Shown here: positions 53,081-62,629 of the stretch, in pieces
Position numbering within the stretch: position 1 is the stretch's first letter
How the letters are laid out: each line of letters begins with the position of its first letter
Assembly (NCBI GenBank): GCA_002497295.1
Contig: DANO01000018.1
Location: 1 to 64,000, forward strand
From: Euryarchaeota archaeon UBA171
GTDB lineage: Archaea > Thermoplasmatota > Poseidoniia > Poseidoniales > Thalassarchaeaceae
Length of the DNA stretch: 64,000 bases
Reading direction: 5' to 3'
The notes under the pieces: model-generated
The model's database searches: none
Told to the model about the DNA's origin: nothing
The model's input: only the letters and a program-made list of their open reading frames with translations
Translations under genes and position numbers: made by a program

Positions 53081-54325
53081 GTGGCATACCTCATGGGAAC
53101 CTCATCTGACGTTGTCAGCCCGGGGCAGCTCACCGACATAACCCCTGATTCTGAGTTGGGGCCAGGGTTGTCTGCAACCGATAGAGGAGTGGTGGCTCTG
53201 GTCACAGGAACCCTTCATCAGGAAGATGGGACATGGTCCGTGAAGGAATCGAATCTCGGAGTCAACAATCTGGAAGTCGGTGATGATTTCATCGGAGAGG
53301 TACACGGATTGCAGCCGAAAGTCGCAATAATCAGGATAATCAGCGTCGAGAAACCCGGCATGGAAGCCAAGTCCCTTCCTGCAAAGGAACTCTTTGCCGA
53401 CATAACCGTCACAGAACTATGCGACCGATTCATGCCTTCGGCCGGCGATGCAATGAGGAGACGAGACATAGTCCGCGCCCGTGTCACGTCTACGGACCCC
53501 ATGATACGCGCAACGACCAAGTCCGCACATACGTTAGGAGTCCTCCATGCGATTTGCACGGCTTGCGGGGAACCGCTACACGCCAGTGATTCAAAACCCG
53601 ATTTCAATGTGGCCTGCAATCGATGTGACTACACAGGCTACAGAGTACTATCATCCGACTTCAACAGGCTCAACGGCATGGACTCTTCAGAGTTGAATCG
53701 AGAGGGCACCAGATGGTCATCCGAGGCTGATGGGATGCTCGGTCACGATGGTGCCCGCCCCTATCTCTCCCCAGTTGCAGACCATCGAAGGGGATGGTCG
53801 CATGAGATGCCGAGAGAGGCCGCTAGATCGAGGTCGAGACAAGGCCGAGACCGTCCAAGGAGGGAGATGCATGATGCGAAATGCACTCTCTGCGGCAAAG
53901 ACACCAAGGTTCCATTCAAACCAACTATGGGTAAGCCGATTCGTTGCAGCGATTGTCTTGAAGCTGTTAAGCAGGGGGATGCAGATGAGGAGAAACTCGC
54001 AGCAGAGAGAAAGCTGCTGATATCTCTCAGAAAAGAGGCTGAAGCAAACGCTCCCCTGAGGCTATTCGTGGGGAGGCTATCCAGAGATGCCACTGAGGCA
54101 GATATCAAGAAAGCATTCGGAGAGCATGGCGAAGTCGTCGACTTCCATATGCCAGTTGACAGGGATACAGGCAACCCCCGGGGATTCGCATTTGTCACAC
54201 TGTCTCCGAAATCCGCTGGAGAAGCTGCCATTAAAGCCCTAAACGGTGCAGAGTTAGCAGGAAGAAAGATCGTTGTAGAGGCCAGTCAGAGAGAAGGCGG
54301 GGATCGTCGTCGAAAGCGGCGATGA
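53081..54325 (+). CDS. Exosome cap subunit Csl4 fused to a zinc finger and RRM
   Basis: 414 residues. Residues 1-150 are the Csl4 N-terminal and S1 domains (V-G-D-D-F-I-G-E-V). A zinc ribbon has Cys159, 162, 179 and 182. A basic, disordered linker runs from about 205 to 262. A second zinc finger is C-x2-C-x17-C-x2-C (268-292, with V-P-F-K-P-T). A helix leads to a complete RRM (326-403) with RNP2 L-F-V-G-R-L and RNP1 R-G-F-A-F-V-T-L, then a basic tail. Csl4 caps the archaeal RNA exosome and recruits partners and RNA. The start is GTG; an ATG lies four codons later. It overlaps the radical SAM gene by 4 nt. Confidence 0.88.
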   Translation: MAYLMGTSSDVVSPGQLTDITPDSELGPGLSATDRGVVALVTGTLHQEDGTWSVKESNLGVNNLEVGDDFIGEVHGLQPKVAIIRIISVEKPGMEAKSLPAKELFADITVTELCDRFMPSAGDAMRRRDIVRARVTSTDPMIRATTKSAHTLGVLHAICTACGEPLHASDSKPDFNVACNRCDYTGYRVLSSDFNRLNGMDSSELNREGTRWSSEADGMLGHDGARPYLSPVADHRRGWSHEMPREAARSRSRQGRDRPRREMHDAKCTLCGKDTKVPFKPTMGKPIRCSDCLEAVKQGDADEEKLAAERKLLISLRKEAEANAPLRLFVGRLSRDATEADIKKAFGEHGEVVDFHMPVDRDTGNPRGFAFVTLSPKSAGEAAIKALNGAELAGRKIVVEASQREGGDRRRKRR

Positions 54326-56145
54326 CTGCGAAGCATCAAGCACGAACCCCTTCTCGAAAGTATATGGCCGGTGCTTGGCTGGTCTTGGATGGTTACGAGG
54401 ACGAACCTGCTGCGTTCGGGGTCCCGAATTACATCGGCTTTCACGCCAGATACATTTGCGGCGTCTTCGAGGAGAGAGGAATAGACTACAGATATTCCAC
54501 GATTGATGATTTGAGGCTTAGAAGGCGAGCATCACATCGCACGGGTGAAGATTCACTGATGCCGGATGCCGAAGATATAGAGGGAGTAGTCATTCTAGCA
54601 GGCGCTGTAGTGCCTGGGAAATATATCAGGGGGACCCCAATCAGCCGTAAAGAGGTAGACTCCATACTGCCTTCAATCCCATCTGGATGTCCGATTCTGA
54701 TTGGAGGGTGGGCCGTGCGGATATGGCGCCAGGATGGGTGGACGCCCTTGAGGAAGAACCTCTTCCTTTCCCTGCAGGATACCGATGCTACCCTAGAGAG
54801 TTTCCTTGCAACAGGGAAGTGGTCTCATCGCAGAAGGACGTCAGAGCAATGGTCAAGATGGGCATTTAGGGGAGCATCTTCCAGAGCGGTGACCGATCAT
54901 CCAGACATCATCTCCCCAAATGGGAGTCCTGGGCCACTCACCTACGAGGTTGAATTGTACCAAGGCTGTGTGAGGTACAAGAGGGGGTGCAAGTTCTGCA
55001 TAGAGCCCAAGAAAGGGGTGCCTCTCTGGAGAGATGAGGAGGACGTCATAGCAGAGGTAGAATCTGCGACTGATGCAGGCATACGGAATATTAGGATTGG
55101 AGGGGCCACAGATGTGTATACCTACAAGGCTGAAGGAGTGATAGATCTTGAGTACCCCATTCCAAACCCTGAGCCCATTGCGAAGGTTCTGCATGAGATA
55201 CGTGATGATGAGCGAATCGAGGTGCTTCATGTCGATAATGCAAATCCTTCGATTATAGCCGAGAATCTGGAACCATCTGAGCAGATAACGAAGACACTGG
55301 TCAATACGCTTACAGACGGGGCTGTCCTTTCCTTTGGTTTGGAGTCTGCCGACCCAGCGGTGCATGATGCAAACTGGCTGAACTGCAATACTGAACAGCT
55401 TATGACTGCAATCAGGCATGTGAATGAACATGGCCGAGAACGTGGTCCAAGAGGCCTACCGAAGATGCTCCCCGGATTGAATTTAATCGCCGGTCTGAAT
55501 GGCGAGACGGAAGCCACCTATCAGATGAATCTCAAATTGCTCAGATCAATTCTTCAAGAGGGTCTAATGCTTCGGAGAATCAACATAAGACAGGTAGAGG
55601 GGGCTGGCTTTCAAGAAGTCCCGAAGAAGGCATTTTCCGCATTCAAGAAAGAAGTCAGAGCCACAATCGACACCCCCATGCTTGAACGACTCCTTCCAGT
55701 CGGAACAATTCTGAGGAACGTTTGGTGGGAATCCAGCGGAGATAGAATAAGGCTGCCTGAGCAGGTGGAGAACCCCTCTTACAGGGATGCATCAAGACAC
55801 GGGCGACCAGGGATAACCTTCGGAAGACAGATCGGCGCTTATCCAATTCTCGTGGGCGTCCCCTACCAGATCCCTCTAGAGACGATGTCCGATGTCCTAG
55901 TGACAGGCCATGGATCTAGAAGTGTCTCTGGAGTTGAATTGGGCCTGAACACGATGAAGGCAACAGAGGCCCAATTCAACTCCATACCCGGCATCGGAAA
56001 TAAGACTGCGTGGGCATTGGTTTCCACACGGGCAAAATCATTGTCCAAGAATAGGCCCATTCGTAGTACAGAGCACCTATTCAGCGAAGCAGGGGCCCAT
56101 CTCCCAGATTATGCCCGGGAGATACTCGAGCACCCTACTGGATAG
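54322..56145 (+). CDS. Radical SAM enzyme of COG1031 type with C-terminal HhH
   Basis: 607 residues. The N-terminal ~200 residues resemble a Rossmann-like lead. The Fe-S motif is C-V-R-Y-K-R-G-C-K-F-C, a C-x6-C-x2-C rather than the standard C-x3-C-x2-C. A TIM-barrel core with G-G-A-T-D, S-F-G-L-E-S-A-D and G-L-N-G-E-T-E-A-T follows, and a helix-hairpin-helix (I-P-G-I-G-N-K-T-A) near the end suggests nucleic-acid binding. Archaeal proteins of this layout are uncharacterised. The 4-nt overlap with Csl4-RRM and the nearby methyltransferase suggest an RNA substrate. Confidence 0.8.
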   Translation: MTAKHQARTPSRKYMAGAWLVLDGYEDEPAAFGVPNYIGFHARYICGVFEERGIDYRYSTIDDLRLRRRASHRTGEDSLMPDAEDIEGVVILAGAVVPGKYIRGTPISRKEVDSILPSIPSGCPILIGGWAVRIWRQDGWTPLRKNLFLSLQDTDATLESFLATGKWSHRRRTSEQWSRWAFRGASSRAVTDHPDIISPNGSPGPLTYEVELYQGCVRYKRGCKFCIEPKKGVPLWRDEEDVIAEVESATDAGIRNIRIGGATDVYTYKAEGVIDLEYPIPNPEPIAKVLHEIRDDERIEVLHVDNANPSIIAENLEPSEQITKTLVNTLTDGAVLSFGLESADPAVHDANWLNCNTEQLMTAIRHVNEHGRERGPRGLPKMLPGLNLIAGLNGETEATYQMNLKLLRSILQEGLMLRRINIRQVEGAGFQEVPKKAFSAFKKEVRATIDTPMLERLLPVGTILRNVWWESSGDRIRLPEQVENPSYRDASRHGRPGITFGRQIGAYPILVGVPYQIPLETMSDVLVTGHGSRSVSGVELGLNTMKATEAQFNSIPGIGNKTAWALVSTRAKSLSKNRPIRSTEHLFSEAGAHLPDYAREILEHPTG

Positions 56146-59100
56146 GTTCCCACTGCACGCTCATCGAACCGTTCGGGGCGACACGTAGCACAGGACGCCA
56201 TTTTGCACCATCGGTTCCCTCGGGTATCGAGGATCGTATCCCGCGCAATATTTCCGGGTGCAGATCAACCGACAGAGCCGACGAACTCGACTCATACCTG
56301 CCATCTCCGATATTCACTCTTTCAATCGGGACAGGAGGTGGTGCCAGCGGCGGAGTTCCTTCGTCATCGTCGCTCTCGGCCCCGCTCTCCTCGGATTCGA
56401 CGTCTTCATCTTCATCCTCAGCCTCATTCGTCTCAGGCTCGATATCAATCACATCTTCCTGCACCTCTTCAGCTTGGGCACCTCTCGAGTCATCCGTTTT
56501 CTTGAGTCCGATGTCTTCCAATATGGTCTCAGAGCTCTCCTTTGCTGTACCAATACCCAACCCTCCTCTTGAGGCATAGAGGACGCCCTGTCCAACCAGC
56601 GACATCGCCGCAGCGAATAGCATCACGACGAACACAAGGTCATTTTGACTCGGAACGACCATGAAGCCCAGAGGCATTCCAATAAGCCCGAAACCCCTCC
56701 TCCAAGATTCGTCTCTGGAGAACCCCAGCATGGAGTGATGTGCCGATATTGTAAGCACCAGTGCAGGAAAAATCAGGCCATAGCCGTCAATTGAGTAAGC
56801 ATATCCTGCTATAAGGGCCCAAACACTCGAAAACTTGCTGAGCTCTTCACCCTTCTCGGAGATCGATATTTTCCCGATTGTCCAAGGCCCTTTCCATACA
56901 ATGTAGATTAAAGCCAGACACTGCAGAATTGGAATCAACAATAGCGTCTCTTCATGAAGATCGAGATCTCGATAGCCCATTGTTGGCCATGCTATTGTCT
57001 GCAGAGATATACCCAGATAGAGCAGTTTCTCACGACCCGATACTATCCCGTCCACAGTCATTACTACCGACGATATGACCCATGTGACGTAACCGATGTC
57101 CCATGCGAACCAAAGTAGGAAATACATCCAGACGCGACTTGTCAACCCCACGAGGGCCACAGGATCATACGACTTCTCGATGCCCCATCCTTCGGGTAGA
57201 TACTCTTCGAGTTGGACATCTTCAGCATCGTAGTTCCTGGCTAGAAGGCCACTTTTTTGGATCACTACTTGAATACCAGAAATAACTGCTCCCATCAGAC
57301 AACCTATCGCAAATATTTCGTTGCCACTAAAATCGATCCATGAATTGTCGAGCATCCACTCGAGCATGGCCCATATGCCGAAAACAAACGACAAAGGAGC
57401 GACATTGAACCACCAAATGATTCCATTCGCCCATGCCCAGGCCCACATCCCCGCAGCTATGAAGATCCATACCAATCTGAAGTCGGGTATCAGAAAGGCG
57501 AAAGCAAGAATGCCTGCAATTCCGATGCTGAACCTTTCCTCAGCACCCCATCGAGTATCCCCCTCAGGTCGATCCTCAACTCGAATAGCATAGGCTGAAA
57601 GGCCAATCTGTAAAAAGAGCAGAAGACTCGCCCATCTCGGGATATCCATCACCCCAGATTCCTCTCCAAGGAAAGGAATGCTGTCAAGTACGGAGGCGAG
57701 AGTCATTTCCGGAGCAACGCCCCCAGTCAATACCCCTGCGTAGATTGTGGCAGCTATTGGGAGTGCTAGCAGTATCCACGTATTGACATGGGTAGTGGCG
57801 CGATAGGCGACTATCGCAAAGACGGGTATTGCGAGTAACCCTCCTGAGACATCTGTCGCACCTATCGCGATCAGGGATAGTAGCGTGAAGGACCCTATGG
57901 TTCGCGCCTCGTCGGACAGGTCCTCTATCGTCTTGAGCATCCTGTCTACAACAACCAGTGGTGCTACCACCACGATGTCTCTCAGCACCCTTTCGAAGAA
58001 TCTTACTGACTCCCCATCAATTTCTGGACTGGTATTGAACTGTGCTGTTGAAATGATTGCAAAGACTGCAATGCAGGCGGCCCCTGCAAGTCGATGTAGG
58101 GGGCTGACACGCCCCATGGCCCCGCATTCCGCAACTAGAAGGCCACCTGCCGCTGCGATGTGGAATATCGCTAACCTCCACTCGAGTATGTCGACATCTG
58201 ACAAGGTCCCGCTTCCATTGAAGCTGTCTGAATAGGTTATGTCCCCTGGTACGGCAAGCATCGAAGCGAGCACCAAGAACAGCGAAGTGAACCCGAATGG
58301 CGTCAGTAGTATGGAGGCCTCGCCCCTCTTTCGTGAGCGGGCCTCCACGTAGATAGCCAGCCCAACCACGAGAGGTAGCAGATTGGCATGAGCGAACTCG
58401 AGTGGAACGACGCCCCTGTCTCTGATGGCAACAATGGATATCGCAAGAGCTAGAATAGGGATGCATACCAAATTCCACCTTGAACCGACGAGAGTGGAAT
58501 TTTCATCCCATAATTTGTTTTCATCTCTGCCGATATCTGTCCTCCGCAGCTGTACCAATGCTACGATGATCAGAACTATTGGCAGAAACTCTCCAGCTTT
58601 GTCAGAAAGTGGCACTAGGGCCCCTGCCAGAATCGCAACTGAGGAGCCGCTAGATGAATTGAACCGGCCTCTTGATTCACTCCATATGCCTAGGCCGATC
58701 AAAACGGGAAGCAATCCCAGCCCGAGCCCATGGGCGTTACTAATCTCGACGCCTCCAATGTCCAGGAATACACCTCCCTGGCTGCTTGCAATCGCTGCAG
58801 AGATGAACCATGCGACGATCATCGCCCAATATGTCGATCGAACAACCCAGTCCCTAGCATGATCACGAGTTTCGAGATAAACGAATGCACCGATTCCTAC
58901 TACCCATGCGATCAATGCAGCTTCCGCTTCCAATAGTGAAAGTGCCAATGCAAGGCCTATGGGCATGGCGGGAGTCCTCTGCATCGTTGTCGGTGCGAAC
59001 CATCCCACGAGTAGAGCGGCCCACAACCAGAATGAAAGTCCGAAAGGTTGCTCAGTAATCGATAAAGAACCCAACACGAAGTTAGCCTGGCCATTGGATG

Positions 59101-59947
59101 CAACAATCTGCAATAGAAGGATTCCGAAAATAACAAACCAAGAGCTCTGCTCAATCATCTCTCTGGATAGCCCGCGATCCGTAGCAGTCATTCCCACGAT
59201 TACTACCATTATGGTCATCCAACCCCCTGATTCTACACCCAGGCTCAATACCACAAGTGCTGGAATTGCCATACTAGCCCCTGCAGATATCAGGTACAGA
59301 ACCGATCGATCGAGTCTAAGTGCATGAATCATCGCAGCACTCAGCAGCAAAACGTGTGAGATTGTATTCCACTGCTCGAAAACTCCCCCTGCATAGTCCA
59401 CCCATATCGAAACCGCAGATAGAGAGAGGGAAATCGGTGCGAGTATGACGATAGTCCGGGGAAGAGTTCCTAGATTATGCCGATCGATCATTCTAGTGGA
59501 TATCTCCATGACTAACAACATGAAAATCGTCTGTGCTATCGCTAGCTCAACAGTGGGCGCCCACTGCCCTTCAATGAACTGGCCAGTGTACGCTTCAGCT
59601 TCCCACAGGGCGAAAGCGGAGTATCGCGAGAGCCAGATTGATGCAAGTGCACCCGACAGTACTGCGGTGGCAGCAACATAGTCCTCCACCATATTTTGAT
59701 TCCGATCGCTACCCTCTCGGCTGCGCCGCCACTCATGGAAACCTATGCAGCTCACTGCAACGGTTCCGAGCATGCCTCCCAAAATCAGGTAAGAATGGTC
59801 ACTTTCAGCCGTCAGTTCGAATGTCACGTAATAAATGGCATATGCAAGGACCGCCGCACCCAAACCTATCGATGCGTAGAAGCCCGCTTTTGCCTCATCA
59901 AATCCTCCGCTAGATATCGTCGCGTTTCCCGGCCCGGGCTTTTCCAT
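56135..59947 (-). CDS. Giant polytopic membrane protein, function unknown
   Basis: 1270 residues. Roughly thirty hydrophobic segments fill about residues 20-1110. The last ~160 residues are soluble: a very acidic Glu/Asp linker, a Pro-rich spacer (P-P-L-A-P-P-P-V-P), and a closing globular piece ending P-V-L-R-V-A-P-N-G-S-M-S-V-Q-W. No transporter, glycosyltransferase or polymerase motif is evident; the regular W-A, G-L-G-x-G and Trp-rich helices give no family. It follows the ALDH gene by 52 nt on the same strand and is tail-to-tail with the radical SAM gene (11 nt overlap). Confidence 0.75.
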   Translation of the reverse strand: MEKPGPGNATISSGGFDEAKAGFYASIGLGAAVLAYAIYYVTFELTAESDHSYLILGGMLGTVAVSCIGFHEWRRSREGSDRNQNMVEDYVAATAVLSGALASIWLSRYSAFALWEAEAYTGQFIEGQWAPTVELAIAQTIFMLLVMEISTRMIDRHNLGTLPRTIVILAPISLSLSAVSIWVDYAGGVFEQWNTISHVLLLSAAMIHALRLDRSVLYLISAGASMAIPALVVLSLGVESGGWMTIMVVIVGMTATDRGLSREMIEQSSWFVIFGILLLQIVASNGQANFVLGSLSITEQPFGLSFWLWAALLVGWFAPTTMQRTPAMPIGLALALSLLEAEAALIAWVVGIGAFVYLETRDHARDWVVRSTYWAMIVAWFISAAIASSQGGVFLDIGGVEISNAHGLGLGLLPVLIGLGIWSESRGRFNSSSGSSVAILAGALVPLSDKAGEFLPIVLIIVALVQLRRTDIGRDENKLWDENSTLVGSRWNLVCIPILALAISIVAIRDRGVVPLEFAHANLLPLVVGLAIYVEARSRKRGEASILLTPFGFTSLFLVLASMLAVPGDITYSDSFNGSGTLSDVDILEWRLAIFHIAAAGGLLVAECGAMGRVSPLHRLAGAACIAVFAIISTAQFNTSPEIDGESVRFFERVLRDIVVVAPLVVVDRMLKTIEDLSDEARTIGSFTLLSLIAIGATDVSGGLLAIPVFAIVAYRATTHVNTWILLALPIAATIYAGVLTGGVAPEMTLASVLDSIPFLGEESGVMDIPRWASLLLFLQIGLSAYAIRVEDRPEGDTRWGAEERFSIGIAGILAFAFLIPDFRLVWIFIAAGMWAWAWANGIIWWFNVAPLSFVFGIWAMLEWMLDNSWIDFSGNEIFAIGCLMGAVISGIQVVIQKSGLLARNYDAEDVQLEEYLPEGWGIEKSYDPVALVGLTSRVWMYFLLWFAWDIGYVTWVISSVVMTVDGIVSGREKLLYLGISLQTIAWPTMGYRDLDLHEETLLLIPILQCLALIYIVWKGPWTIGKISISEKGEELSKFSSVWALIAGYAYSIDGYGLIFPALVLTISAHHSMLGFSRDESWRRGFGLIGMPLGFMVVPSQNDLVFVVMLFAAAMSLVGQGVLYASRGGLGIGTAKESSETILEDIGLKKTDDSRGAQAEEVQEDVIDIEPETNEAEDEDEDVESEESGAESDDDEGTPPLAPPPVPIERVNIGDGRYESSSSALSVDLHPEILRGIRSSIPEGTDGAKWRPVLRVAPNGSMSVQWEPIQ

Positions 59948-59999
59948 GACTGCATTATTTGATATTAGAGGTATAGATATTGAGGCGACAAATGCCGAA

Positions 60000-61448
60000 T
60001 TAGCGTTTTACACAGACGTTAAGCGTCTCAGAGAAGAATCCTAGGCTCCATCTTCCGCCTTCTCGTCCAACTCCGCTGTCTCCAACTCCTCCGAAGGGGG
60101 TTCGAAGATCCCTGTGGAGCCAAGTATTGACCCAGACCATTCCTGTCCGAATACCTTCAGCGACCCTAATCCCCTTCTCCAGATCTTCAGTCCAAACGCT
60201 TCCAGCTAAACCGTAGCGTGTGCCATTGGCAATCTCAATGGCCTCTTCCTCGGTCTTGAATCGATGTACTGTGACGACGGGGCCGAAGATTTCCTCCGTG
60301 GAGCATCGTGAATCGGGAGATAGGCCCCCAATCACCGTCGGAGCCATCCAATAACCGCCTTCCAGATCTCTAGATAGGGATGATTGGATTTCCATATCGT
60401 CCCCTCCGGTGAGAAAATGCCCTCCCTCATCCTTTGCGATAGAGACGTACTCCTTGACTTTCTTCAGATGACCTGAGGAGATGAGGGCTCCAAGTTGCGT
60501 AGAATCCTCAGAAGGATCACCGATTTTCAAAGACTCAACAGAATCGATAAAGCCCTCTACAAACTCGTCATAAATTGAGTCTTGAACAAGAATTCTGGAG
60601 CCACAAAGACATATCTGGCCTTGATTCAGGAATGCCGCCCTGCCGACACCCTCTATCGTTTTGTTGAGGTCACAGTCCGCAAATACAATGCTTGAATTCT
60701 TGCCTCCAAGCTCCAGACTTATCTTCTTGAAATGAGGGGCTGCGGATGCAGCAACTTTGGCACCTGTTGACGTGCCCCCTGTAAAGGAGACAAGATCCAC
60801 ATCACTATGAGATACCAAACAACTGCCTGCCCCCCCTCCGTCTCCGTGAACCAAGTTGACCACTCCTGGCGGAAGTCCGACTTTGTCGATAACCTCCATG
60901 AGGAGATTCGCCGTCATGGGAGTCATCTCGCTGGGTTTGCATACCACTGTATTCCCCATGCCTATGGCCGGAGCAACTTTCCATGATAGCAAGTATAGTG
61001 GCAGATTCCAAGGGGTGATCAATGCCCCCACGCCAACAGGCCTGTAGGTTACGAAATTGTCCGCATCAGCCATTTCGAAAACTTCTCCACGATGGGTCCT
61101 AATCATTTCAGCAAAGAATCTGAAATTGGCTACCGATCTATTTGCATCAACCGCTCTTGCCAGCGATATTGGTTTTCCTGTATCCCTGCTCTCCAGGGAC
61201 GCTATGTCCTCGTATCTGGATTCCAACTCATCTGCTATGATGTCCAGCCACCCTGCTCTTTCCGAATGACTCAGGCCCCCCCACTCTGACTGAGCCTTCC
61301 TTGCTGCAAGGATCGCTGAGTCTACATCTGAAGGCGATGAAAGGGGGACTCTAGCAAATTGCTTTCCGGTAGCAGGCTCAACAACATCGAGCCATTGTTC
61401 CCCTGTATGTGCCTGAAAATTACCGTCGATATAATTCATCAGATCCAT
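60000..61448 (-). CDS. Aldehyde dehydrogenase, hydroxy-/aminomuconate semialdehyde type
   Basis: 482 residues. NAD-dependent ALDH motifs: P-W-N-L-P-L, F-T-G-G-T-S-T-G, catalytic Glu in L-E-L-G-G-K-N, and catalytic Cys in N-Q-G-Q-I-C-L-C-G-S-R. The ending W-V-N-T-W-L-H-R-D-L-R-T-P-F-G-G is close to that of 2-hydroxymuconate and 2-aminomuconate semialdehyde dehydrogenases. The fourth gene of a tightly packed unit; its ATG is one base after the preceding stop or overlaps it. The specific aldehyde is not known. Confidence 0.88.
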   Translation of the reverse strand: MDLMNYIDGNFQAHTGEQWLDVVEPATGKQFARVPLSSPSDVDSAILAARKAQSEWGGLSHSERAGWLDIIADELESRYEDIASLESRDTGKPISLARAVDANRSVANFRFFAEMIRTHRGEVFEMADADNFVTYRPVGVGALITPWNLPLYLLSWKVAPAIGMGNTVVCKPSEMTPMTANLLMEVIDKVGLPPGVVNLVHGDGGGAGSCLVSHSDVDLVSFTGGTSTGAKVAASAAPHFKKISLELGGKNSSIVFADCDLNKTIEGVGRAAFLNQGQICLCGSRILVQDSIYDEFVEGFIDSVESLKIGDPSEDSTQLGALISSGHLKKVKEYVSIAKDEGGHFLTGGDDMEIQSSLSRDLEGGYWMAPTVIGGLSPDSRCSTEEIFGPVVTVHRFKTEEEAIEIANGTRYGLAGSVWTEDLEKGIRVAEGIRTGMVWVNTWLHRDLRTPFGGVGDSGVGREGGRWSLGFFSETLNVCVKR

Positions 61449-62629
61449 CAGGAATCACCGATTCCCTCGTTAGAGAATGGATCAGACCTGGTCATCGCAG
61501 AGGTGTAATCTTTCCAATCCATGGAAAATCTGTCTCTGTCCGGGTCCCATTCATCCCATGTGACGATTGACTCCAACGCTGAGGAGTATTTCTCGGGAAC
61601 TATACCCGGCACAATGAATGCCTTCTGGCGATGAAGTGGGTACGGATTCCTGAGATTGACCCCCAATACGCCCAATACGGCCCTCGCCACATACCAAGTC
61701 GCTTGGCTGTTCCATCCATGTGCAATTTTGATTACTATTCCAAGTCCCTTTGGCCAGTCGTCATGAATCACAGATAATCCGAGTAGCCCATCTGCTCCTT
61801 CTTTTGCTACAATACGCCCGTCACCAGCCTTCAGGCAAGTCGAGTCCAATCTGTTGAAACCACCGACTAGATCCGGATTACGATTCATCGCCTCCCATAT
61901 CCAGTCATCATTGCGTCTAGCAACTAGATTTGCGAACATCAAGGCCAATTCGTTTACTGTATTGGAAACTGTGGGAAACCCGCATCCATCTTTCGCCACT
62001 CTGAGGGGCTCCCAATTTGGCTTATTCATATATTCTCGAAGAACATCCAAATACAACGGAAACCAATCTGAACTAGGTAAAGTGTAACCAGCTCTACTCA
62101 TGCCCATGAGCCTCATTCCTTTGAGGATAGCAGCGTGCTCTCCTGAGCACGTGTGGAACCATCTTCTTGGCCTCCTTACCTGGCGTCCGAATTGTATCAA
62201 TGGTACGTCCAAGGGGCATTGCATCAATCCCCACTCAGATTCAGTAAGCAAAGACTGAGCGGCTGCAACGTGTTCAGTATCTCCATTATGCGAGGAGCAA
62301 GAGATGGCCTTCTGCTTCCAATCCAAGTCTTTCAGGACCTCAACAAAAGGCTTCATCATCAGGGGCTTCATCATAGAGCGGCCATAGACCAAGACATTTC
62401 CTCCAAAAGAGTGGATTATTTCATCCCCATGCGCCCATGCTACCGCGCCATGAATTGTATTCTCTGAAACATCCATCCGCCTAAAATCAACGAGAGGCTC
62501 CCATTCCACATCTCGTCCAGTGGGTATGTTCTCGAATTTTTCTCCAAGAGGAGTCGTCGGATACACCGCCGAACCAGGCCTTCCAGCCGACACGGAGGAA
62601 GGTCGGTCATTCGGATTAATTTCCTTCAC
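61448..62629 (-). CDS. Asparaginase II family protein
   Basis: 393 residues resembling the thermolabile asparaginase family PF06089: Y-G-R-S-M-M-K-P-L, C-S-S-H-N-G-D-T-E-H-V-A-A-A, N/T-C-S-G-E-H-A-A-I-L and D-G-C-G-F-P-T. The family hydrolyses L-asparagine, but the setting between a luciferase-like oxygenase and a semialdehyde dehydrogenase suggests another amide may be the substrate. It is longer than usual (about 330) by an N-terminal extension. It overlaps the upstream gene by 4 nt. Confidence 0.78.
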   Translation of the reverse strand: MKEINPNDRPSSVSAGRPGSAVYPTTPLGEKFENIPTGRDVEWEPLVDFRRMDVSENTIHGAVAWAHGDEIIHSFGGNVLVYGRSMMKPLMMKPFVEVLKDLDWKQKAISCSSHNGDTEHVAAAQSLLTESEWGLMQCPLDVPLIQFGRQVRRPRRWFHTCSGEHAAILKGMRLMGMSRAGYTLPSSDWFPLYLDVLREYMNKPNWEPLRVAKDGCGFPTVSNTVNELALMFANLVARRNDDWIWEAMNRNPDLVGGFNRLDSTCLKAGDGRIVAKEGADGLLGLSVIHDDWPKGLGIVIKIAHGWNSQATWYVARAVLGVLGVNLRNPYPLHRQKAFIVPGIVPEKYSSALESIVTWDEWDPDRDRFSMDWKDYTSAMTRSDPFSNEGIGDS

